Below are positions 7,757 to 16,709 of a stretch of DNA of 17,093 nt, one piece after another. The notes beneath the pieces are model-generated. The model searched no databases and was not told where the DNA came from. It saw nothing but the letters and a program-made list of their open reading frames with translations. A program made the translations under genes and the position numbers. The DNA comes from an uncultured Bacteroides sp. Its GTDB lineage: Bacteria; Bacteroidota; Bacteroidia; Bacteroidales; Bacteroidaceae. Within the stretch, counting starts at the first letter, position 1. The number at the start of each line of letters is the position of its first letter. The stretch lies in assembly GCA_900555635.1 (NCBI GenBank), contig USLU01000095.1, positions 1-17,093 of the forward strand, written 5' to 3'.

Positions 7757-10700
7757 TTAGAATGTGATGCTCGCACCAAAATTATATGTTCTATTCAACG
7801 GATACATATACCCATTCAGTTCTGCCGGTTTTTCCGGGTCGACTCCTTTTACTCCTGTAAGAGTAAACAGATTATATGCATTGACAAATACACGCAGGTT
7901 CTTTACTCCTACACTAGATAGCCACTGCTTAGGTAGCGTATAGCCTAACTCCATTGTCTTCAGACGCAAATAAGTTCCTTTCTGAACAGCAAAACCAGAG
8001 TTATCATCCGGTGCAATGCCTCCATAAGCATAATACCCGGGAATCCATTCCACACTTGGATCATACGGGTCCTGATTCGGATTCGCGGGACGCCATCTAT
8101 CCATAAAGAGATCGAGTGCGTTTCCCTCCCAACCCAAAGGAGAAGACAACTGTTCACCAAAAGCCACATAAGACATTCCTGCACCCTGGAAAGTCATGCT
8201 CATATCCAATCCTTTCCATGCGCCGGTCAGCGTTATACCAAAGTTCATCAAAGGATAGTTACGTTTATTTTCAAACTTGCTGGCATCCGCTCCTTCTTTG
8301 GATACAGTGGTTGCGATAGGATGTCTGTCCATATCGTCAATGATACCGTCATTATTCCAGTCTTCATAGATATAGTCACCCGGCAATGCAGCATTTCCGG
8401 TATAAACAGGAGAGTAGGCTACATGGTCATAACTTTGATAACGCCCGTTATCCCCCCAGCCAAACCAAATATCATTGTAACGGTTAGTTATATTATTTCT
8501 CCAGTTCTCATAAGAGTTTCCCGAAGGATTGCGCTCTTTGTAACGCCACATTGTACGAGTTATTGAAATATTCCCAGTCACACTATAAGTAAAGTCTCCA
8601 ATCCGATTACGATGTCTCAATTCGACTTCAAGTCCTTTTGAACGATCGCTCTCCAAGTTTTCTTTCGGCATCGTAGCACCAAACGTTCCCGGAATTGTAG
8701 ACAAACGGTCGGCCATCAATCCATCACGATTACGCATAAATGCATCGAAAGAAAATCCCAGCAATCCACTCCACAAATCGACATCAACACCCATATTCCA
8801 GGTATCTACTGTAAACCAGGTTATATTCGGATTAGCTAATGCACGGAAACCAACCGCATTGATAAAATTGCCGTTAAAGATATATCCCTTCGGATAGTTA
8901 TTGATTTTATCGCCACTGGTATTCGGATAATTATATCCCGTAACAAACTGATAATCGGCAACGGAATCGTCTCCCATGCGTCCCCATGAAGCGCGCAGCT
9001 TCAAATTATCAACGAATGAAAGTTTATTCTTGATAAATGATTCTTCGGCCATACGCCAACCTAACGACACACTTGGGAAAAATCCCCAACGGCTGTTAGC
9101 CGGAAACTTTGATGAACCATCATAACGAAATGAGAACTCTGCCAGATAACGATTCTTGAAATCGTAATTGAAACGTCCGACCAACGCACGTGAGGCGCTT
9201 TCTCCAATTCCATTCGCATTGGATGTACCTAACTGGTTTTCCGAATTTCCGGCAAACAGGTATGGATAAGCAATGGAAAACTCACGGGAAGCACTAATAT
9301 TGTCTCTTTCATTATGTGTTTCTTCAAAAAGTAATAATCCTGATACATGATGTTTTTCCACGAATGTGTTATCATAACTGACGGACGCCTGCCACAATAC
9401 GTTGTAACTGTTACCATAATAGCGATTCAGATACGTCGGACTCTGTCGGGGAGAAGCTTCATAAGTTCCGTTCGTCGAATTATATTTATACTCATTATAT
9501 TCTTTTCTATAATCTGTATTATCACTCGTCGAGTTGTCATAACTGAACATACCCTTCACTTTCAACCCCTTTACGAAAGGAACAGTATATTCTAAATCCA
9601 CTGACGACTGAAAGATGCGATTACGGGCTATGTTATAACCGGACTGTTCCGGATCTATGGCTGCCAACACATTTACAATATCAGCCCCCGGCTTCCAATA
9701 ATACTCGGGGTTATCATTAGCATAGACCGGTTCATCCGGTATAGAACGCCACAATGCTTTATAAATTTCGAAAGTAGCTATTTGCTGGCGTTGTTTTTTA
9801 TCCAGGATACCATTGATTCTTACAGAAGCCTTCAAGTTTTTAGTAATCTGTGCCGTTACATTAGAACGCAAGTTATAGCGATTGTAACCCATCGCGTTCT
9901 TTTTGAAGAAGCCTTCCTGATCTGTATATCCCAAATTGATATAATAGTCCATTTTATCACTGCCACCACTAATAGACACATTATGTTGCTGCTGCGGAGC
10001 TGTATTATTCATCACTGCACCATACCAGTCGGTCGAATGTTTGTCACCATTCAGATAGGCGTTTATTTCTTCCTGTGTGTATTTATGTTGCGGATTTGTC
10101 GTATTCCGCATAGATTTTTCATTAAATAAAATCATACGGTCTACCGAACCTACCGGCTGTAAAATCTCCGCTGGTGTCTGGATGCCATAGTACATATTAT
10201 ACTCAATCTTAGCTTTGTTCTTTTCACCTCGTTTAGTCGTAATCAAAACCACACCATTAGCAGCACGTACCCCATAAATAGCAGCAGAAGCATCTTTCAA
10301 TACGGAAACCGACTCTATTTCATTCGGGTCCATACGTTCGAAGTTGTCACGGGGCACACCATCCACCACAATCAGCGGAGCACCAAAGCCACGAATATCA
10401 AACTGATTGGTCAGTTCGCCTGGTTCTGATGTCTTCTGTATCACACGCACACCAGGCACTTTACCCGTCAACATATTCTGCACATTCTGACTTTTAGTAG
10501 CAATCATTTCATCACTATTGATTGCCGAAACAGCCCCCGTCAAATTTACTTTCTTCTGTGTACCATATCCTACCACTACCACTTCATCCAAAGCTTTGGA
10601 ATCTTCATTTAGAATAACATTGTATATAGTTGATTTACCTATTGAAACACGTTTTGCCGCATAACCGATATACGATATTTCCAATGTACCGGCATTGGGT

Positions 10701-10897
10701 ACACTCAAAGAAAATTGGCCGTCCAAATCAGTGATTGCTCCGACGGAATTACTGCCAATCAATTTTACATTGGCACCAATAATTGCTTCTCCGCTTTCGT
10801 CCGTCACTTTACCCGTAATGCTTTTGTTCTGCGCATAGCCGGAAAGTGTGAATAAAAGAGCTGCAATAAGAAAAATAAGTTGATTTAATGTCCTCAT
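7757..10897 (-). CDS. SusC/RagA-family TonB-dependent outer-membrane transporter
   Basis: 1046 residues. A signal peptide (about 1-22, ending SGYAQ) is followed by a carboxypeptidase-regulatory-like domain (about 27-104, SITGKVTDESGEAIIGANV). Next come a TonB-box-like DEVVVVGYG (104-112), the plug (about 115-225, with QNMLTGKVPGV, SVLKDASAAIYGVRAANGV), and the 22-strand barrel ending in FGASITF. It imports glycan fragments across the outer membrane using TonB energy, together with SusD. There is no N-terminal STN domain, so control by an anti-sigma/ECF-sigma pair is unlikely. That fits regulation by a separate sensor such as the gene at the left edge. It starts 22 bases after the GH99-like gene, placing SusC in the middle of the operon rather than first. 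Confidence 0.97.
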   Translation of the reverse strand: MRTLNQLIFLIAALLFTLSGYAQNKSITGKVTDESGEAIIGANVKLIGSNSVGAITDLDGQFSLSVPNAGTLEISYIGYAAKRVSIGKSTIYNVILNEDSKALDEVVVVGYGTQKKVNLTGAVSAINSDEMIATKSQNVQNMLTGKVPGVRVIQKTSEPGELTNQFDIRGFGAPLIVVDGVPRDNFERMDPNEIESVSVLKDASAAIYGVRAANGVVLITTKRGEKNKAKIEYNMYYGIQTPAEILQPVGSVDRMILFNEKSMRNTTNPQHKYTQEEINAYLNGDKHSTDWYGAVMNNTAPQQQHNVSISGGSDKMDYYINLGYTDQEGFFKKNAMGYNRYNLRSNVTAQITKNLKASVRINGILDKKQRQQIATFEIYKALWRSIPDEPVYANDNPEYYWKPGADIVNVLAAIDPEQSGYNIARNRIFQSSVDLEYTVPFVKGLKVKGMFSYDNSTSDNTDYRKEYNEYKYNSTNGTYEASPRQSPTYLNRYYGNSYNVLWQASVSYDNTFVEKHHVSGLLLFEETHNERDNISASREFSIAYPYLFAGNSENQLGTSNANGIGESASRALVGRFNYDFKNRYLAEFSFRYDGSSKFPANSRWGFFPSVSLGWRMAEESFIKNKLSFVDNLKLRASWGRMGDDSVADYQFVTGYNYPNTSGDKINNYPKGYIFNGNFINAVGFRALANPNITWFTVDTWNMGVDVDLWSGLLGFSFDAFMRNRDGLMADRLSTIPGTFGATMPKENLESDRSKGLEVELRHRNRIGDFTYSVTGNISITRTMWRYKERNPSGNSYENWRNNITNRYNDIWFGWGDNGRYQSYDHVAYSPVYTGNAALPGDYIYEDWNNDGIIDDMDRHPIATTVSKEGADASKFENKRNYPLMNFGITLTGAWKGLDMSMTFQGAGMSYVAFGEQLSSPLGWEGNALDLFMDRWRPANPNQDPYDPSVEWIPGYYAYGGIAPDDNSGFAVQKGTYLRLKTMELGYTLPKQWLSSVGVKNLRVFVNAYNLFTLTGVKGVDPEKPAELNGYMYPLNRTYNFGASITF

Positions 10898-10919
10898 ATT
10901 TTTAAATTTTAGGTATCTA

Positions 10920-12350
10920 TTAGTCTATTGCTTCCGGCTCCTTGTAAGCTGGTTTTGTTTGGGTATACCCGGTCGCTCCCTTAAACCATTTACCAGCTTC
11001 ACCAGCCAGGAATATATAATATCCGGTATTCAAATCATCATCATAGCTAAGAAACTGTCCCTGCGGATTAATTGCCGAAACATTGATCGGAGTCACATCC
11101 TTATGAGTACATTTAAAAATAGCTGTACCTTCATCTATTTCATCAAACATAGCTACGAACACTCCATCTGCTCCCCATTCCCTGTATGATGCCAACTGTC
11201 TCCAAAAGAAAGTCCCCTTCAAACGAGGCACCTGATCGTAAACATCCCTGGCCGGCAACGTAATCTTTGTCCCATTGTTCTCGAATACGGTTTGGGTATT
11301 TCTCCATGAGAAACCAGGGAATGCCACCGGAGCATATACTTTATGATTCTTTTTGCACCAGGCAACATCTCTCTCGATTATCTCCTTTTTATTAAGGAAA
11401 GAATTTACATCGCTATAACGACCTACCGCCCATGGTGATATAACCGCACAACGTTTAAAGACTTTTTCCCATTGACTGAACGGTTTTGCATCACTTCCGG
11501 AAGAAAGCCATGCATAGCCACTCCCTGCCAGATAGGAAAGCTCTCCTTTCACTCCGTCACGACCTTCCATATTATCCATCAGCTCCAGATACTGTTCCGG
11601 CGTGCTGGATTTGCCATTATTCAGACTAATACCAAAGAAACCGACAAGAGGACGTCCCTTTTCCCATAAATAATTAGGACATTTGTCCGGATCTGTAAAG
11701 TGGAATCTGTCGTTTAGTCTTTTCCAGTCATTGATAATGTAATCAAGGCTCTCTCCTTGTTCTAACCCGCTCAAGTCATATTCAAGCATGATAGCAATAT
11801 TATATTTCTCGGCAGCCTTGATCGCATTTGCGATAATTTCCTCCATCCACGGACGACCTTGAATGGTACTTTTAAAACGTTGGATAATAGCTCCGTTAAT
11901 TCCATACTGCTTCATCCATTTAAAATGCAGGTCAGTCGTTTCGTAATCAGCCGAACTAAAAAAGTAGGCGGTCTGTCCGTCAGGTTGCTTAAAAGCTGTC
12001 GGATATTTCTTTGTATACTCGCTCATATCCGGCCAAAACTCAATACTGGAATACCCCGGTTTAAATTCATTGTAACCTGTAGGATACAAATGCTGCCAGC
12101 CTTTTCCAACTGCATCCCCTTCTGCCGTAAACCATCCCTGATAACCACACATCACCTGCCCGGAAAAAGTCTTATGCTTTACTGCAGCTGGTGTTTCAGG
12201 CACTTCCTCTTCCGTTTGTTCGGGTGCGGGAGGAGTAAGCAAAACACCCGGTTCCTCATTTTTCCAATACTCATCCGGAGTGTCCGAAGAACATCCGGCG
12301 ATCAAGCCAGCCACCATAGACATGGCTAAAAAGATTTTTCTGTAATTCAT
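10920..12350 (-). CDS. GH99/GH71-like glycoside hydrolase lipoprotein
   Basis: 476 residues. The lipobox LIAGC (Cys20) is followed by an acidic, Pro-rich linker (about 21-57) that would hold the enzyme away from the membrane. The catalytic domain opens with FSGQVMCGYQGWF and continues as a (beta/alpha)8-type fold (LHFKWMKQYGINGAIIQRF, NIAIMLEYDLSG). Near the end, MFDEIDEGTAI (401-411) aligns with the NEWHEGT motif of GH99 endo-alpha-mannosidases, keeping the two glutamates with spacing of three (Glu404 and Glu407). The aromatic and His residues of the canonical motif are replaced by Ile and Asp. GH99 acts inside alpha-mannan or on glucosylated mannose through an epoxide-type mechanism. The changed surroundings mean this member may cut a different alpha-linkage. 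Names such as 'xylosidase' seen for relatives are not supported by anything visible. It starts 10 bases behind the esterase-GH43 gene. Confidence 0.8.
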   Translation of the reverse strand: MNYRKIFLAMSMVAGLIAGCSSDTPDEYWKNEEPGVLLTPPAPEQTEEEVPETPAAVKHKTFSGQVMCGYQGWFTAEGDAVGKGWQHLYPTGYNEFKPGYSSIEFWPDMSEYTKKYPTAFKQPDGQTAYFFSSADYETTDLHFKWMKQYGINGAIIQRFKSTIQGRPWMEEIIANAIKAAEKYNIAIMLEYDLSGLEQGESLDYIINDWKRLNDRFHFTDPDKCPNYLWEKGRPLVGFFGISLNNGKSSTPEQYLELMDNMEGRDGVKGELSYLAGSGYAWLSSGSDAKPFSQWEKVFKRCAVISPWAVGRYSDVNSFLNKKEIIERDVAWCKKNHKVYAPVAFPGFSWRNTQTVFENNGTKITLPARDVYDQVPRLKGTFFWRQLASYREWGADGVFVAMFDEIDEGTAIFKCTHKDVTPINVSAINPQGQFLSYDDDLNTGYYIFLAGEAGKWFKGATGYTQTKPAYKEPEAID

Positions 12351-12360
12351 AAATTATGAT

Positions 12361-14634
12361 TTAATTTGAGGTTTGACGAACCATTCGTATAGTTCCGTCT
12401 TCATTATAATATAATTTGTCGACACACACTGAACGCAGATTTCCTTTTCCACCGGACAAAGCACCGTTGTGATAAAAAGCGTACCACTGCCCTTTGTATT
12501 CTACAATAGAACCATGATTGGTTTCGATACCGGTACCTTCCATATAAATTCCCCTGTACTTCCATGGTCCTAACGGATTGTCACTTGTTGCATAATTCAT
12601 GCGGTTCCCACCCGGCTGGTGGTTATCCGAATAAGACAAATAATAAATGTCCTTATATTTATGTATCCAAGTAGCTTCATGAAAATCAACAAGCCCTTCC
12701 ATCAATCGCAAAGGTTCGGCCAATTCCATCATATTTTCTTTTAGTTTCGCTCCCATACAACGACCGCCACCACCGAAATAGAAATACGCTTGTCCATCCT
12801 GATCAACATATACACAGGGGTCGATCATGGCAAATGTATCACCCAATCCTTCTATATACCCTTGTACTTTAAACTCACGATCCGGATATTTACTGGTAGC
12901 CACTCCAATCTTCCAGGTGTGATTCCAGTCTGTTCCGCTTGGATGCGGAAAATAGTAATAATAGGTTCCATCCTTATAAGCACAGTCCGGTGCCCACATA
13001 AATCCCCCTTCTTTTCTTCCCCAAGGCACTTGTGATGAGTTTAGAATCTCACCATGATCTTTCCAGTTTATCATATCATCCGTAGAAAACACATGATAAC
13101 GATCCATCAAATCACATCCCCGGGGAGGATTTACATCATGGGAAGCATAGATGTATAAGCGGCCATCTTCCCAAACATGGGCCGAAGGATCAGCAGTAAA
13201 CAAATGAGTTATAAAAGGATTTCTGCTTACAGTATCCATTTTTTCCACATCCTCCCAGTTATCCGTACGAAACGATGAAGCCGGTAAACCATATACATCA
13301 AAAAGACTTCCTTCCACATAATCTTTATATCCATAGCGAATAGCTACAGGAACCGGTACCTGGTCACAGGTCACTGCCAACAGTCCTCTCCGTCCTTCCA
13401 CTATAGCCCTCGCGGGATAAAACTTACGATCACTTCCCGCCATTTCAAATCCTTCTAATTCTACTTCAAGCGGAGCTACTCCTTCCGGCACATTATCAAA
13501 ATTGACATATACCTTATTACCTTCGATACTCATAGAATGATAGACAGGACCGGAATAACCAAAGGAATTCCGCTGATAAGTTTTAGCCAATGCCCAATAT
13601 GCCAATCTCTTACCCACTTCTTCTTTTTTTGCCGGATGGATTTGTGTCTTAGCTCCAATATCCATAGTTACAGCCATACCGCAATTAGGCACAATTTTCA
13701 TCATTTCCAACTGTGCTTCCCGAATGCCCGGCGCTCCCTTTTTCTCAATACCTCCATAAGTATATGGAGCTATCTGCACATAATAGAATGGAAAATCACC
13801 CACTCCAAAATCTTTCCGCAGTCCGGCTACAAAAGCAGGCATCAGTCTTTTATAAAGCTGAGGGTTGTAACTGTTGCTTTCTCCCTGATACCAAATCATT
13901 CCTTTAATAGTATAAGGTATCACAGGGGCAATCATTCCATTATACAAAGAAGAGGTATTCGAATCAGTGACTTCGTCTTTAAATGGCGCAACAGCTTCTT
14001 TTGACATCCACGCCTGTACACGGGTACCTCCCCAATCTGAAATCACCAAACCGATCGGAACCTCCAATACCTCATTCAGATAACGGGCAAAGAAGTAAGC
14101 TGCCGCACTGGTTTCAGCTACGCCTTCCGGAGTATGTTCATTCCAAACACCGCCACATGTATCTAAAGGTACAGGCGAAGGATTCTTTTTAACAGTAAAC
14201 ATACGTATGGGAGTTTCTTTACGGGCCTTCACTAATATATCTTGTGCACCTTCCACAGGTTGCCGATGAAATCCTTTCATTGGCATCTCCATATTAGATT
14301 GTCCTGAACAGAACCAAACTTCACCAATCAATATATTCTGCAACGTTGTTATTTCACCATCATCAAACATGATTTCAAATGGTCCTCCGGCCGACGGAGT
14401 CATTACCTGAATACTCCATTTACCGGATGTATCCGCACTAGTCACGTATTTCTTTTTATTCCATGAAGTTATCACTTTGACTTGTCTGGAAGGAGAAGCT
14501 GTTCCCCAAAGATTTACGGTAGTCTGCTGTTGCAGCACCATATTATCTCCCAATACAGTCGGAAGCTTTACCTTAGCTGACACCGATTGTGATAAAATAA
14601 ATGCCAGGACAATTAAGATAGATTTTGCTTTCAT
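12361..14634 (-). CDS. Two-domain enzyme: SGNH sialate O-acetylesterase-like domain fused to GH43 glycosidase
   Basis: 757 residues with a cleavable signal peptide (about 1-20, ending SVSA), so probably periplasmic. Residues about 21-460 are a sialate-O-acetylesterase-type SGNH hydrolase: GEVWFCSGQSNM with nucleophile Ser113, SDWGGTRVQAWMS, GMIWYQGESN, and MDIGAKTQIHP with His333 as the likely catalytic base. Residues about 470-757 are a GH43 five-bladed propeller: TADPSAHVWEDG with base Asp482, AMIDPCVYVDQDGQAY with Asp605, and FHEATWIHKY with acid Glu653. Both active sites look complete. GH43 enzymes are inverting exo- or endo-acting arabinosidases, xylosidases or galactosidases; the subfamily cannot be told here. 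The fusion suggests that ester removal and cleavage of the same side chain are coupled. It is the first gene of the tight operon leading through SusCD. Start ATG 14634 directly precedes the signal peptide. Confidence 0.92.
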   Translation of the reverse strand: MKAKSILIVLAFILSQSVSAKVKLPTVLGDNMVLQQQTTVNLWGTASPSRQVKVITSWNKKKYVTSADTSGKWSIQVMTPSAGGPFEIMFDDGEITTLQNILIGEVWFCSGQSNMEMPMKGFHRQPVEGAQDILVKARKETPIRMFTVKKNPSPVPLDTCGGVWNEHTPEGVAETSAAAYFFARYLNEVLEVPIGLVISDWGGTRVQAWMSKEAVAPFKDEVTDSNTSSLYNGMIAPVIPYTIKGMIWYQGESNSYNPQLYKRLMPAFVAGLRKDFGVGDFPFYYVQIAPYTYGGIEKKGAPGIREAQLEMMKIVPNCGMAVTMDIGAKTQIHPAKKEEVGKRLAYWALAKTYQRNSFGYSGPVYHSMSIEGNKVYVNFDNVPEGVAPLEVELEGFEMAGSDRKFYPARAIVEGRRGLLAVTCDQVPVPVAIRYGYKDYVEGSLFDVYGLPASSFRTDNWEDVEKMDTVSRNPFITHLFTADPSAHVWEDGRLYIYASHDVNPPRGCDLMDRYHVFSTDDMINWKDHGEILNSSQVPWGRKEGGFMWAPDCAYKDGTYYYYFPHPSGTDWNHTWKIGVATSKYPDREFKVQGYIEGLGDTFAMIDPCVYVDQDGQAYFYFGGGGRCMGAKLKENMMELAEPLRLMEGLVDFHEATWIHKYKDIYYLSYSDNHQPGGNRMNYATSDNPLGPWKYRGIYMEGTGIETNHGSIVEYKGQWYAFYHNGALSGGKGNLRSVCVDKLYYNEDGTIRMVRQTSN

Positions 14635-14720
14635 CAGATTATATTTAAAATTAAACTTTTCGGCAAAGGAAAGAATGCCGACTTAAACAAAGGCTTAAAT
14701 AATCGCATAATTGAGAGTAT

Positions 14721-14754
14721 AAAATGCGTGTACATGATATTTTAAGCGCATTTT
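14721..14754 (-). terminator. Hairpin behind the heparinase-like gene
   Basis: AAAATGCG (14721-14728) pairs with CGCATTTT (14747-14754) to give an 8-bp stem around an 18-base loop, beginning 13 bases after the lyase stop codon. The A-run before and T-run after make it look like an intrinsic terminator, though the loop is long. One arm contains the 11-base word shared with the regulator promoter, so the same dyad could instead be an operator. Confidence 0.45.
14744..14754 (-). promoter_or_regulatory. Candidate operator word, copy 2
   Basis: AAAATGCGCTT on the minus strand (14754-14744) is identical over 11 bases to the word overlapping the regulator's -33 box at 798-788. It lies about 110 bases upstream of the esterase-GH43 start codon, a reasonable position for an activator site. 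The call rests only on the repeat and its placement. Confidence 0.25.
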
Positions 14755-14767
14755 TTTCTTATATCGG

Positions 14768-16705
14768 TTAATGAATCATCCACGATGCATTTACATTCAA
14801 ACACTTACCTTTTACCCGGATTATCAATGGATAGCATGGCCTCACTGCCATATCCCCCGCTCCCGGACCATCATTGACAGTAGGATTGGAAGGGATACCC
14901 GATGCCTTCCCCAATACAACTTCAATCTCTTCTATTCCGGGTAGTTCAAAAGTGATTTCGGCAGAAGGAGTATGACAAATAAAGCCATGTTGATAATGCC
15001 AGACCATCGTTCCCTGAATACATTGATGCACTTCCGAATCATTCAATAAAATAGCTGTGCCTTCTCCCTGCAATAATGGTTTTTCATTGAACATTATCAC
15101 ATATTCGTATAGATGTTCATCAGTTGATTCACACATAAAAGTATCCTTCAGCAAATTACCGGATAGCTTCATTTTGCGTATCATTTTCACTCCCGGATAA
15201 GCTTCATCTATTTCAGCTGCCGCATGAGTATCATCGAATGCAATCAGTTTTCCTTTCTTGTTCTTTTGATCTTTAGCGTCCACCAATACAGTGCTGTGGG
15301 ATAATGTCCGTTTATACCATTTTAAATAATCAGGAATACCATAACCTGAAGTCCCAAAATCAGAAACTAGTTCCGTTTTTCCATTATGGAGAGTAAATGA
15401 GAGTTTATCAGGATGTTCATGCCCACGTTCATTGCCACTGTATTTCAACACAACCGTCTTATCTCCGCTACGAAGCAGACAAAATCCGGAAGTATCAAAT
15501 AAATAACTCTTTTGAATAAGCGGAGTTCCGGATGAGGGTATAGCTTTCCCACTAAGCAATGCAGCCGGATCAAGGCGTTTCTTTCCGGCATAGATTTTTT
15601 CCAATACTTCCTGTAAAAGCGGATCATGCAAACGAACATTTGCTATCTCATAAAGCGCAGACTGTGACAACAGATTGGCTCCATACCATCCGTCACTATG
15701 TGCTGGAAACGATAAATCAGGATAGACTCCTTTCACTGGTTCGACAAACATAGCATGCATATCTTCATCATACAAATTTATATTTCTGCATCTTACCGCC
15801 TCTGCTGTTTTCAGTAAAGCCTCCAATGGATAATAATGATAGTGGGGAGAACCCTCATTTATCCACCCGTCTTTATTCAGATGCCGCTTCAGAGTATTCC
15901 GATAACCCTCTTTTTGATTCACTGCTATCTCAATAATCGAGTCTTTTTCCAATGCAACTCCCAAAGCCGCTAATCCACTGTTCAGCCACATCTGCCAGTT
16001 TCCTTCGGCAGGACGATGTAAAAGCAAGTCAACAGCCGGTTTCAGATATCCATTCTCTATTATTTCTTTTTCTTTTTTTATCAGCGTCTTTTTTATTGCG
16101 CCATATACCATTGCTATATCTGTAGCCCAACTGGATTCATCCAAATTTTGCGCAAATGCCTTTCCACTATGCTGATAGGTTTCTTTTCCGGCTGCATCAT
16201 GTACCTTATAATTCGGGTACCTGGCAGCATAATCCAGTAGCATATCCCGTATGTAACCGGCATACTCTTTTCTTCCCGTAGCTAAATAGAGATATGTACA
16301 ATTGACCATATAATCACGGTTCTTCATGTGAAGCATATAAATCCATGCACGGTCATAGCGTTCAACACCCGCCCAGTCTTTCCCACAAGCAGAGCAGTAA
16401 TGTTGATTTGGTTTATTCCAATCGAATGTGAACAGCAAATTATGCTTCGGACAGAAATAATGATGAAAATGTCCTCCTTCTTTTACAGGGACTTCCAACG
16501 AATGTTTTCTCCGTTCCACCACTTTCTCTTCCATGTCTTTTATTATCTCTTTCCCCCATTCTACCTTGGCAGAAAGCCGTATATTCTTTTCATCCTGTTT
16601 AGAGAAAAAATAAAAATCTTTTTTCTCACCGACTGTACTTCCCCATGCTGATATAATGCAGTTCTGACAGATGAACAGCCCGATAATAATATTTTTCTTT
16701 ATCAT
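14768..16705 (-). CDS. Heparinase II/III-family polysaccharide lyase, secreted
   Basis: 645 residues from the start MIKKNIIIGLF at 16705, chosen because it begins a signal peptide and lies 4 bases after the upstream stop. An in-frame ATG at 16741 would add 12 non-signal residues overlapping the upstream gene. The N-terminal half is an (alpha/alpha) toroid (AFAQNLDESSWATDIAMVYGAI, EGNWQMWLNSG with Asn236, and INEGSPHYHYYPLEAL near 282-297 carrying the likely catalytic Tyr). The C-terminal half is the heparinase II/III beta-sheet domain, with the hallmark ERGHEHPDKLSFTL (426-439, His429/His431) and LVSDFG. Such enzymes cleave uronic-acid polysaccharides by beta-elimination in the periplasm. Two pairs, CPKH (85-88) and CSAC (104-107), look like a zinc-ribbon-type site inserted in the toroid. 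The exact PL family and substrate are not decidable here. It is separated by 133 bases and a hairpin from the next gene. Confidence 0.88.
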   Translation of the reverse strand: MIKKNIIIGLFICQNCIISAWGSTVGEKKDFYFFSKQDEKNIRLSAKVEWGKEIIKDMEEKVVERRKHSLEVPVKEGGHFHHYFCPKHNLLFTFDWNKPNQHYCSACGKDWAGVERYDRAWIYMLHMKNRDYMVNCTYLYLATGRKEYAGYIRDMLLDYAARYPNYKVHDAAGKETYQHSGKAFAQNLDESSWATDIAMVYGAIKKTLIKKEKEIIENGYLKPAVDLLLHRPAEGNWQMWLNSGLAALGVALEKDSIIEIAVNQKEGYRNTLKRHLNKDGWINEGSPHYHYYPLEALLKTAEAVRCRNINLYDEDMHAMFVEPVKGVYPDLSFPAHSDGWYGANLLSQSALYEIANVRLHDPLLQEVLEKIYAGKKRLDPAALLSGKAIPSSGTPLIQKSYLFDTSGFCLLRSGDKTVVLKYSGNERGHEHPDKLSFTLHNGKTELVSDFGTSGYGIPDYLKWYKRTLSHSTVLVDAKDQKNKKGKLIAFDDTHAAAEIDEAYPGVKMIRKMKLSGNLLKDTFMCESTDEHLYEYVIMFNEKPLLQGEGTAILLNDSEVHQCIQGTMVWHYQHGFICHTPSAEITFELPGIEEIEVVLGKASGIPSNPTVNDGPGAGDMAVRPCYPLIIRVKGKCLNVNASWMIH

Positions 16706-16709
16706 AGTA

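Larger units (their letters stand above)
14635..14767 (-). promoter_or_regulatory. Intergenic region likely to hold the main PUL operon promoter
   Basis: This 133-base AT-rich gap lies before the first gene of the esterase-GH43 to surface-lipoprotein operon. I find no full match to TTTG / TAnnTTTG. The nearest is TTCCTTTG on the minus strand (14673-14666), preceded at short spacing by another TTTG, a poor fit. Small dyad TCGGCA-N10-TGCCGA (14660-14681) overlaps it and may be a leader hairpin. A regulator-dependent promoter without a good consensus is plausible for a PUL; read-through from the lyase gene is the alternative. Confidence 0.35.

Noticed and set aside
11859..12329. Plus-strand open frame of 156 codons
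   Set aside because: It lies opposite the GH99-like gene and its signal peptide; no start signal or family resemblance.
13537..14004. Plus-strand open frame of 155 codons
   Set aside because: It lies opposite the esterase domain; its composition is that of an antisense shadow (many Ser/His/Ile, no domain pattern).
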